The notes beneath the pieces were generated by a model, which searched no databases, had not been told where the DNA came from, and saw only the letters and a list, made by a program, of their open reading frames with translations. The position numbers were made by a program, and so were the translations under genes. Positions 1-6,320 of a stretch of DNA of 44,693 nucleotides are shown piece after piece (the first letter of the stretch is position 1; every line of letters begins with the position of its first letter). Origin of the DNA: an uncultured Collinsella sp. (GTDB lineage Bacteria > Actinomycetota > Coriobacteriia > Coriobacteriales > Coriobacteriaceae); NCBI GenBank assembly GCA_959018755.1, contig CAUEMA010000017.1, forward strand, positions 1 through 44,693. The letters are read 5' to 3'.

Positions 1-68
1 CCATGGTGCTGATCGTGGCCACCATGGTCGTGGGCATCATCGGCGCGTTCTTCGGTGTGCTGGCGTAA
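1..68 (+). CDS. PTS mannose-family EIID component, 3' end only
   Basis: Only the last 21 codons are inside the window. They read as a hydrophobic segment ending IIGAFFGVLA, then a stop at 66-68. This matches the C-terminus of the complete EIID later in the window, which ends IAGAFFGVLGVQ. EIID is a membrane subunit of mannose/fructose/sorbose-type permeases. A second such PTS therefore lies just upstream of the window, with its terminator following directly. The substrate cannot be told from this fragment. Confidence 0.7.
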   Translation, partial: MVLIVATMVVGIIGAFFGVLA

Positions 69-102
69 GGGCCCGGCTGCATAGATTTTCGTTGCAACCT
101 GG

Positions 103-142
103 AAAGGGGATGGAGCAGGCCTATGCCCTCCATCCCCTTTTT
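103..142 (+). terminator. Rho-independent terminator after the upstream PTS operon
   Basis: A 13-bp perfect stem pairs AAAGGGGATGGAG (103-115) with CTCCATCCCCTTT (128-140). The loop is 12 nt and a T run follows. It lies 35 nt after the EIID stop and ends before the ribosome binding site of the next gene. Confidence 0.85.
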
Positions 143-159
143 GTATAGAAGGAGTTCGT

Positions 160-1374
160 ATGTTCGCGAAGGATCGCGAAGCAATGCGCCTGACGCCGGC
201 AGAGGTCAGGCTGATTCTTATTGAGTCCCTGCAGTGGTGTGCCAACAACGCGGTCTACTTTTTGGGGCTTATCGGTGCGGCCACGTATGATCTGGCCGGC
301 ACGGCCTTTTTGGTTGCCGCCATTACGCTCGTGCGCAATCTTATGACGTCGGTGGGCAATATGGTGTCGGGCTCGGTCATCGACCGCTTTGGACCGCGCC
401 GGACGTCATTTGTGATGTGCGTGATTACGGCTGTGCTATCGCTTGGCGTGGGGTTGGCGCCGTTGTCTGTCCCCGGGCTTGTGTTTGCCGCGTGCGTCTT
501 GGGACTTGCGGGCGGCTTTATCAACACCTGCACGCATGCGTTTCCGGGATACCTGGAGTCGACCACCGAGGGCCGTACCCGCGTGAACGGCCTCATGGTG
601 TTCTACAGCAATATTGCCTATACCGCTGGCCCGCTGCTCGGCGGTGCCATCGTGAGCTGTTTTGCCACGCAATCGGTCTATCTGCTCATGGCGGGCATGA
701 TGGGTGTGGCGGCCGTGCTCTCCTTGGGCTGTCACGAGTGTGTTGCTCCCGCAAAAGGGGAGAAGCCGAAGGGCGGTATTCTGGGCGGCATGGCCGAGGG
801 CGCGCGACTTACGTTTCGCGACCACGACCTGCGCCTCATCTTTATCTCGGGCTTTTTGGGTTTCTTTGCGTTTGGCGCGTTCGATTCGCTGGAGTCGTTG
901 TTCTACCGTGATGTACTCAACGTGGATATCGTCTGGCTGGGCTGGCTGTCCTCGGTCGTGGGCCTCACTTCCTCGGTGGGCGCGTTCATCCTGACCAAGC
1001 TTTCTGCTCGCCATGTCAACCTGCGATTGCTGCTCGGCGCGCTCATGGCCGTGGGCATTGGGTCCATGGTGTACGTGGGCACCGATATGCTGGGGGTCGC
1101 GATTATCGGTCAGGCGATTAACGGTCTGGCCTGGGGGTTCCTGGAGCCGCTGCAGATGATCTTGATTCAGGAGCGCGCCGACATCAAATACCTGGGGCGC
1201 ATTACCGGCTTTGTGCGTTTTGGCCTGATGAGCGCCGGCGTGGTGCCGCTGCTGGCGGCTCCATTTTTGGCGGAGGTTTTGGGCGTCCAGGCGGTGTTGT
1301 TTGGGGCATCGACCATTATTGCGCTGGTAGGAACGCTGTTCTTTGTCACACAAGGGAGGCGCCAGAGGTGTTAG
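160..1374 (+). CDS. MFS transporter
   Basis: A 404-residue membrane protein with about 12 hydrophobic segments, the usual size of a major facilitator superfamily carrier. An MFS-like loop (DRFGPRRTSF, near residue 70) follows the second membrane segment, and a YTAGPLLGGA motif sits in the first half. The ATG follows GAAGGAG by 7 nt. The gene is monocistronic, flanked by a terminator upstream and by the operator region of the SIS gene downstream. The family is clear from topology, but the substrate and direction are not. A sugar or drug efflux role is equally possible. Confidence 0.8.
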   Translation: MFAKDREAMRLTPAEVRLILIESLQWCANNAVYFLGLIGAATYDLAGTAFLVAAITLVRNLMTSVGNMVSGSVIDRFGPRRTSFVMCVITAVLSLGVGLAPLSVPGLVFAACVLGLAGGFINTCTHAFPGYLESTTEGRTRVNGLMVFYSNIAYTAGPLLGGAIVSCFATQSVYLLMAGMMGVAAVLSLGCHECVAPAKGEKPKGGILGGMAEGARLTFRDHDLRLIFISGFLGFFAFGAFDSLESLFYRDVLNVDIVWLGWLSSVVGLTSSVGAFILTKLSARHVNLRLLLGALMAVGIGSMVYVGTDMLGVAIIGQAINGLAWGFLEPLQMILIQERADIKYLGRITGFVRFGLMSAGVVPLLAAPFLAEVLGVQAVLFGASTIIALVGTLFFVTQGRRQRC

Positions 1375-1392
1375 CTATACATTCAATTCTAA

Positions 1393-1498
1393 TTTAATAC
1401 CACTCACCAGAGAAATTCGACCGTTCACCGAGGATTGGAACAGATTGAAAAGTGGTATTAAAAACACGTTGGGTGTATGTCTATAATTGGTATCGAAA
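1393..1498 (+). promoter_or_regulatory. Promoter with three GGTAT operator half-sites for the SIS/PTS operon
   Basis: A perfect 12-bp inverted repeat pairs TTTAATACCACT (1393-1404) with AGTGGTATTAAA (1451-1462). A third related half-site, GGTATCGAAA, lies at 1489-1498. A perfect TATAAT at 1482-1487 sits between the second and third sites; the second covers the expected -35 area and the third covers the start region. This is what a repressor-controlled promoter with DNA looping would look like. A GntR-type regulator is a guess, because no regulator gene is in the window. Confidence 0.6.
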
Positions 1499-1544
1499 AG
1501 AAACGCGATGTATAGATTCGCGTGCTGGACAGAAAGGAAAAGCC

Positions 1545-2606
1545 ATGAAGGAAACCGAGAAGATCGAGATCATGCACTTTAGCCAGGAGGGCTACATCGA
1601 GGACGGCAAGAACGTCTATGAGACCGGCAAGAAGATGACCGCGCTCGCCGACAAGGTCGCCGACGAGGGCTACGACGCCGTGTTCCTGATGGGCGTCGGC
1701 GGCACCTGGGACGAGCTCATGCAGCTCGAGTACCTCATGAACAAGTTCGGCGACCGCGACCTCGAGGTCTACCTGATCCACGCCGCCGAGTGGAACGTCA
1801 TGGGCCACAAGCGCATGACCGAGAAGTCCGTCGTGCTCACCGCCTCCGAGTCCGGCACCACCCCCGAGGTCCTCGAGGCCGTCAAGAAGATGAAGGAAAA
1901 GGGCATTCGCGTCTACGCCATGACCAAGCCCGAGGGCCCCATCGGCCAGGCTGTCGGCGCCGAGAACTGCGTCGCCATGGCTTCTGACCATGGTTCGGGC
2001 GGCTGCGAGAAGGGCTACTACCTCGCCGACTGCTTCGGCCTGCGCCTGCTCAACCGCCGCGGCTGCTTCCCCAAGTTCGATCTGTTTATCGAGCAGACCA
2101 AGGACATCTGGAAGGACATGCTCGATATCCGCAAGCGCTTCGAGCCGCGCGCCGAGGAGCTCGCCAAGAAGTACGCCCTGGCCCCCTACACCATGTTCAT
2201 CGGCTCCGGCGCCCTGTGGGGCGAGACGATCCTGTTCTCGATGTGCATCCTCGAGGAGATGCAGTGGAAGCGCACCCGCTACATCACCTCGGCCGACTTC
2301 TTCCACGGCACCCTCGAGCTCGTGGAGCCCGGCGTCCCGGTCTTCCTGTTCATGGGCGAGGACGAGAACCGCAAGCTCGACGAGCGCGTCCGCGCGTTCC
2401 TGACCCGCGGCGTGACCGGCGACACCGACGTCAACATCATCGACACCGCCGAGTTCGCCATCCCCGGCCTTGACGACGAGTTCCGCGTCATCGTGTCTCC
2501 GTGGATCCTCTCCTCGCTGATCACCGATCGCCTTGCCGCTTACTACGAGACGGTCACCAAGCACAACCTCAACTACCGTCGTTACTATCACCAGTTCGAC
2601 TACTAA
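1545..2606 (+). CDS. SIS-domain Amadori-phosphate deglycase (FrlB/GfrE/GfrF-like)
   Basis: A 353-residue cytoplasmic protein with two SIS domains. It resembles fructoselysine-6-phosphate and glucoselysine-6-phosphate deglycases, which split a phosphorylated Amadori product into sugar 6-phosphate and amino acid. Seen: a SIS serine/threonine loop TASESGTTPEV (99-109), the block FFHGTLELVEPGVPVFLF with His254 at the position of the family's catalytic histidine, Glu237/Glu238 as the likely acid-base residue, and a C-terminus ending RRYYHQFDY as in FrlB. ATG 1545 follows AGAAAGGAAAAG; an upstream in-frame GTG lies inside the operator region and is rejected. Codon use is strongly biased, suggesting high expression. 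Next come a terminator and the PTS genes. The exact substrate is inferred. Confidence 0.8.
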   Translation: MKETEKIEIMHFSQEGYIEDGKNVYETGKKMTALADKVADEGYDAVFLMGVGGTWDELMQLEYLMNKFGDRDLEVYLIHAAEWNVMGHKRMTEKSVVLTASESGTTPEVLEAVKKMKEKGIRVYAMTKPEGPIGQAVGAENCVAMASDHGSGGCEKGYYLADCFGLRLLNRRGCFPKFDLFIEQTKDIWKDMLDIRKRFEPRAEELAKKYALAPYTMFIGSGALWGETILFSMCILEEMQWKRTRYITSADFFHGTLELVEPGVPVFLFMGEDENRKLDERVRAFLTRGVTGDTDVNIIDTAEFAIPGLDDEFRVIVSPWILSSLITDRLAAYYETVTKHNLNYRRYYHQFDY

Positions 2607-2641
2607 TCGGTGACAAATAAGCTACTGATCAAGAAGCACCC

Positions 2642-2670
2642 TGCCCGGGCGCATGCGTCCGGGCATTTTT
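2642..2670 (+). terminator. Internal terminator between the deglycase and the PTS genes
   Basis: The stem TGCCCGG (2642-2648) pairs with CCGGGCA (2659-2665), and five Ts follow. It lies inside the operon, 35 nt after the SIS stop and 30 nt before the EIIA start. Partial read-through would make less permease than enzyme. Confidence 0.75.
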
Positions 2671-2700
2671 ATGCCGAAATTCGCAAGAAAGGGGATTCGA

Positions 2701-3117
2701 ATGAGGCAGTTTATCGTGGCGTCCCATGCTCATTTTGCGTCCGGAATCGTCGAGAGCATCGGCCTGCTTTCCGGCGAGCGCGAAAACGTCCATGCGCTCT
2801 CTATGTATGTCGACGGAAACGAGGACCTGACCAAGGAGGCCGCAGCGATTCTGAACGGCTTTGCGGCGGACGATGAGGTCGTCGTTTGCACCGACCTCTT
2901 TGGCGGCAGTGTCAACAACGAGTTCACCAAGATCGTCCAGACGCGTCCTAACACGCACCTCGTGACCAATATGAACCTGCCGCTCCTTATTCAGCTGCTG
3001 TTCGTGCCCGAATCCACCCCGATCGATGAGGCCATTCGCCAGATCGTCGAGGCGGACGACACCAAGGTCAAGTACGTCAACGACCTGCTGGGGCAGGCCG
3101 AACTCGATGAGTTTTAA
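2701..3117 (+). CDS. PTS mannose-family EIIA component
   Basis: A 138-residue cytoplasmic phosphocarrier that takes phosphate from HPr and passes it to EIIB. The N-terminus MRQFIVASHAHFASG places His9 at the phosphorylation site of ManX-type EIIA domains. DLFGGS near residues 64-69 matches the family's D-GGSP block. ATG 2701 follows AAGAAAGGGGA; an earlier in-frame ATG at 2653 lies within the terminator stem and is unlikely. It is the first gene of the IIA-IIB-IIC-IID cluster. EIIA is separate from EIIB here, unlike the fused ManX of E. coli. Confidence 0.9.
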   Translation: MRQFIVASHAHFASGIVESIGLLSGERENVHALSMYVDGNEDLTKEAAAILNGFAADDEVVVCTDLFGGSVNNEFTKIVQTRPNTHLVTNMNLPLLIQLLFVPESTPIDEAIRQIVEADDTKVKYVNDLLGQAELDEF

Positions 3118-3134
3118 CCACTAGGGAGCACATC

Positions 3135-3605
3135 ATGATTCAGATGATTCGCGTGGACTATCGACTGCTTCACGGCCAAGTTGCCGTTAGCTGGACCTCG
3201 GCTCTGGGTGCCGACTGCATCCTGTTGGTGAGCGACACGGTCCTCAATGACAAGCTTCGCCTGCAAGCTCTATCCCTCGCAAAGCCGGAGGGCTGCAAGG
3301 TCGTCGTCAAAAACACCGAGGATGCCGTCAAGGCGCTCCAGAGCGGTGTGACTGATAAGTACAAGCTCTTCGTGGTTTGCGAGACGATCCAGCAGGCCGG
3401 TGCCGTCGCCAAGGCGATGGGCATCAAGAAGATCAATCTCGGCAACGTTGCCTTTAGCGAGAATGCCCGCCAGGTCTCGACCAGCGTATTCCTCACGCCC
3501 GAAAACGAGGCATACGTCAAAGAACTGCTCGGCGAGGGCTATGAACTGTTCATTCAGATGATTCCGGCAGATGCGAAGACTGACGCCGCGAAGGTCATCG
3601 GTTAG
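3135..3605 (+). CDS. PTS mannose/fructose/sorbose-family EIIB component
   Basis: A 156-residue cytoplasmic subunit that phosphorylates the incoming sugar. The N-terminal block RVDYRLLHGQVAVSW carries His13, the phospho-acceptor typical of mannose-family EIIB. INLGNVAF lies mid-protein and the length is typical. The ATG follows AGGGAGC. It sits 17 nt after EIIA and 8 nt before EIIC, so it is co-transcribed. Sequence alone does not tell the substrate; the neighbouring deglycase points to Amadori compounds. Confidence 0.92.
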   Translation: MIQMIRVDYRLLHGQVAVSWTSALGADCILLVSDTVLNDKLRLQALSLAKPEGCKVVVKNTEDAVKALQSGVTDKYKLFVVCETIQQAGAVAKAMGIKKINLGNVAFSENARQVSTSVFLTPENEAYVKELLGEGYELFIQMIPADAKTDAAKVIG

Positions 3606-3613
3606 GGGTTGTC

Positions 3614-4405
3614 ATGGTTATCAAGACAATCCTGATTTTCCTGATCGCCCTTTTGGGCTATTCCGAGTGGCTGACGGGCACGAGCTACCTCCAGCGCCCG
3701 ATCGTGCTCGGGCCTCTGGTTGGCCTTGTCATGGGCGATGTAGTGACCGGCACCATTATGGGCGCCACGATGGAGCTTGCCATGGTCGGTGCCATCTCGG
3801 TCGGTGCATATAACCCGCCCGATACGATTTCCGGAACCATCCTGGGTGTGTCGCTTGCCATGCAGGCCGGCGCGGACGCTTCGGCGGCCCTGACCCTGGG
3901 CATTCCCATCGCAACGATCGTCCTGGCGCTCGATACCGCCCTGGGCCAGCCGGTGATGCTGCTGCTGGTGCACCGTATCGACAAAAACGTCGAGGACGGA
4001 GACACCAAGGCCATCACGCGCAACATGCTCATCGCCGGTTACGCGCAGAGCTGGTGCGGCCTGCTGATTATTCCCCTGGCATTCTTCTTTGGCGCCGATG
4101 CTGTTGCCAGCCTGCTCAACATCATCCCCGATTTCGTTCAGACCGGCATGGATGTCGCCGCCGCCTTCTTGCCCGCACTCGGCTTTGCGATGCTGGCCCA
4201 GATGATTATGAACAAGACGGTGGCGCCGTTCTTCTTCGCTGGCTTCTTCCTCGTCGCCTACTTTGGCATTAGCACGACGGGCGTGGCGATCTTTGCCGCG
4301 ATCATTGTCGTTGCGATGACGGTTTTGGGTGACAAGAAAAAGGCGGAGCAGCCTGCAGCGGCAACCGAGGATCCTGCGATTGGGAGTGGGTTCGATGAGT
4401 TTTAA
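3614..4405 (+). CDS. PTS mannose-family EIIC membrane component
   Basis: A 263-residue integral membrane protein of the EII-Sor type that forms the sugar channel with EIID. It is hydrophobic throughout, with the typical block RPIVLGPLVGLVMGD near residues 29-43 and a charged cytoplasmic tail ending GSGFDEF. The start ATG follows GGGGTTGTC closely. Its last codons overlap the first codons of EIID by 11 bp, indicating translational coupling and a 1:1 complex. Confidence 0.92.
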   Translation: MVIKTILIFLIALLGYSEWLTGTSYLQRPIVLGPLVGLVMGDVVTGTIMGATMELAMVGAISVGAYNPPDTISGTILGVSLAMQAGADASAALTLGIPIATIVLALDTALGQPVMLLLVHRIDKNVEDGDTKAITRNMLIAGYAQSWCGLLIIPLAFFFGADAVASLLNIIPDFVQTGMDVAAAFLPALGFAMLAQMIMNKTVAPFFFAGFFLVAYFGISTTGVAIFAAIIVVAMTVLGDKKKAEQPAAATEDPAIGSGFDEF

Positions 4406-5231
4406 GTTTGAGTCTTCTTACGACGGGCTGATTTCCCGTGCAGACCTTAAGAAGCTGTTCTGGCGCTCGATTCCCTATGAGCATTCCTGGAACTACGAGC
4501 GTATGGGCCATATCGGCTTTATGTGGGCCCTTATGCCGATCCTTCGCAAGCTGTATCCGCAGGATGCGGACTTTAAGGCCGCCCTCAAGCGCCATATGGA
4601 GCTCTATAACGTCACGCCGTACATCTCGACGCTCCCCATGTCCATCGCCGCTGCAATGGAGGAGGTCAACGCTACTGACGATAGCTTTGACACGAGCGCG
4701 ATCTCTAATGTCAAGCTTGCTTTGATGGGACCGCTGTCCGGCGTGGGCGATGCCTTCTACTGGGGCACGCTGCGAATTTTGGCAACGGGTGTCGGCACGT
4801 CGCTGGCGCTGCAGGGCTCTATTCTTGGCCCGATTTTGTTCCTGCTCGTGTTCAACGTCCCTCACTACATCATCCGTTACCTGCTGACGTTTGTGGGATA
4901 TCGCTTTGGCTCGGACATGATCAGCAAGGTCCAGGAATCGGGCATTATGGACACGATCGTCAAGATGGCCTCCATCATGGGCGCCATGGTGATCGGTGCT
5001 ATGACCATGGAGATGGTGACCGTGGACATTCCGCTCATGGTCGGTGCGGGCGATGGTGCTCAGACGCTCGCCGAGCTGCTCAACGGAATCTTCCCGGGCT
5101 TTGTCACGATGGGGCTGTTTGGAATCGTCTATCTCATGCTCAAGAAGAAGATGAATCCGCTGCTCATCATGCTCGTGATCCTGCTCGTGAGTATCGCTGG
5201 CGCGTTCTTTGGAGTGCTTGGTGTCCAGTAG
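4395..5231 (+). CDS. PTS mannose-family EIID membrane component
   Basis: A 278-residue membrane partner of EIIC. The N-terminus has the family signature, running from LISRADLKKLFWRSI to SWNYERMGHIGFMWALMP, and the C-terminus is a hydrophobic helix ending AGAFFGVLGVQ. ATG 4395 overlaps the 3' end of EIIC and follows GGGAGTGGG. An earlier in-frame start inside EIIC would add 22 basic residues without a family match. It completes a full mannose-type permease; a strong hairpin terminator follows 32 nt downstream. Confidence 0.92.
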   Translation: MSFKFESSYDGLISRADLKKLFWRSIPYEHSWNYERMGHIGFMWALMPILRKLYPQDADFKAALKRHMELYNVTPYISTLPMSIAAAMEEVNATDDSFDTSAISNVKLALMGPLSGVGDAFYWGTLRILATGVGTSLALQGSILGPILFLLVFNVPHYIIRYLLTFVGYRFGSDMISKVQESGIMDTIVKMASIMGAMVIGAMTMEMVTVDIPLMVGAGDGAQTLAELLNGIFPGFVTMGLFGIVYLMLKKKMNPLLIMLVILLVSIAGAFFGVLGVQ

Positions 5232-5263
5232 AGTATCCGTCATAATGAGAACAATGTAAGAGG

Positions 5264-5297
5264 GGGCGTCGCGCACACTGTGCTGCGGCGCCCTTTT
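5264..5297 (+). terminator. Terminator after EIID
   Basis: GGGCGTCGC (5264-5272) pairs with GCGGCGCCC (5285-5293), and an inner GCAC/GTGC stem extends the pairing. TTTT follows. It separates the permease genes from the epimerase-like gene, so the latter is either read through or has its own promoter; none is obvious in the short gap. Confidence 0.8.
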
Positions 5298-5314
5298 GCC
5301 GAAAGGTGGACAAG

Positions 5315-6151
5315 ATGGAGTATCCGCAGCTTGCCGTCATGAATATCAGCCATCGTTATTTTGACCTTGAGGAATTCTTTTCTTCGGCAGCGGCCTCGGG
5401 CTACACGTGTTGCGAGCTTTGGACCGGGGCGATGCATCTGTATGTCGATTGCCATGGATACGATTCGCTCGAGCAGGTGCGGGAGCTGTCGCAGCGGTAT
5501 GGGGTTCGGATTGTGGGGCTTTGTCCCGAACAGAACAACCCCAAGCCGTGGAATATCGCGGCGCGTGGGAATGAGGCGCGTGCCCGCACGCTCGCGTACT
5601 TTAAGAACGTTGTGGATATTGCGGAGGAACTTGGAGCCGAGCAGGTCATGGTCTCGAGCGGCTGGGCATTTTTGAACGAGCCGATCGAGGACGCGTGGGG
5701 TCGCAGCGCCTCGATGCTGCGTGCGATTGCCGAGCATGCGGGAGAGCGCGGCGTGCGACTGGTGCTCGAGGCCCTACAGCCGGTTGAGTCGATGATCGTG
5801 AACTCGGCGGCCGACACGAAGCGCATGATCGAGGCAGTTGATCATCCGGCACTTAAGGCGTGTCTGGATTTGGGCGCTATGGCGGTGGCAGGGGATACCA
5901 TCGACGATTATTTCGATCTGCTTGGCGAAGATGTCGCCCACGTGCATTTTGTCGATGTTGCGGCAGATGGCACGACGCATCTTGCCTGGGGTGACGGCGA
6001 CCGCGATATGCGCGCCGACCTGGATAGGCTGGTGGCGCGCGGCTATCGCGGAGTTGTTTCGGCCGAGACCTATGACGGGCGCTATTTCGCCGACCCCGCA
6101 GCTGCCGATGCGCAGGTAATGGCAGAGTATCGTCGTGCGATTGGCGCCTAG
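5315..6151 (+). CDS. FrlC-like sugar epimerase/isomerase, xylose-isomerase-like TIM barrel
   Basis: A 278-residue protein of the AP-endonuclease-2 / xylose-isomerase-like fold. It resembles E. coli FrlC, the fructoselysine 3-epimerase, at several points recalled from memory: ELWTGAMH early (FrlC EIWGGRPH), VGLCPEQNN, VLEALQPVES (FrlC ILEPLTPYES), HVHFVD and a late SAETYDGRYF. Likely metal ligands are the Glu and Asp residues in LEALQP, CLDLGA, HFVD and SAET. ATG 5315 has GAAAGG 8 nt upstream; GTG 5306 is less likely. With the SIS deglycase upstream it fits Amadori-compound use, converting an epimer such as psicoselysine or its phosphate. A different ketose epimerase is possible. Confidence 0.7.
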   Translation: MEYPQLAVMNISHRYFDLEEFFSSAAASGYTCCELWTGAMHLYVDCHGYDSLEQVRELSQRYGVRIVGLCPEQNNPKPWNIAARGNEARARTLAYFKNVVDIAEELGAEQVMVSSGWAFLNEPIEDAWGRSASMLRAIAEHAGERGVRLVLEALQPVESMIVNSAADTKRMIEAVDHPALKACLDLGAMAVAGDTIDDYFDLLGEDVAHVHFVDVAADGTTHLAWGDGDRDMRADLDRLVARGYRGVVSAETYDGRYFADPAAADAQVMAEYRRAIGA

Positions 6152-6239
6152 GCGGGTTTGGGTTGCGGCGATCTGCCCTATGTTTCCAAATGAATACGGC
6201 GTGAGCGGCTGCGATGGATTTTCCCCGCAAACACTCTAG

Positions 6240-6284
6240 TATGCTAAAGTACCCAGAAGACCGGCGGAGCTATGCCGGTCTTCT
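6240..6284 (+). promoter_or_regulatory. Possible his operon promoter -10 and 5'-end hairpin
   Basis: TATGCT at 6240-6245 could be a -10 box. A perfect 11-bp stem then pairs AGAAGACCGGC (6255-6265) with GCCGGTCTTCT (6274-6284), with an 8-nt loop and only GTTCT after it. It is either a terminator for the gene before or the first structure of the his leader. The -35 is poor, so the promoter part is weak. Confidence 0.4.
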
Positions 6285-6320
6285 GTTCTATATGAAACAC
6301 AGCATGAGGAGGCTCACCAG

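Noticed and set aside
6152..6320. T-box or histidine riboswitch-like leader before the his operon
   Set aside because: The leader is too short and lacks the T-box sequence; only one simple hairpin is present.
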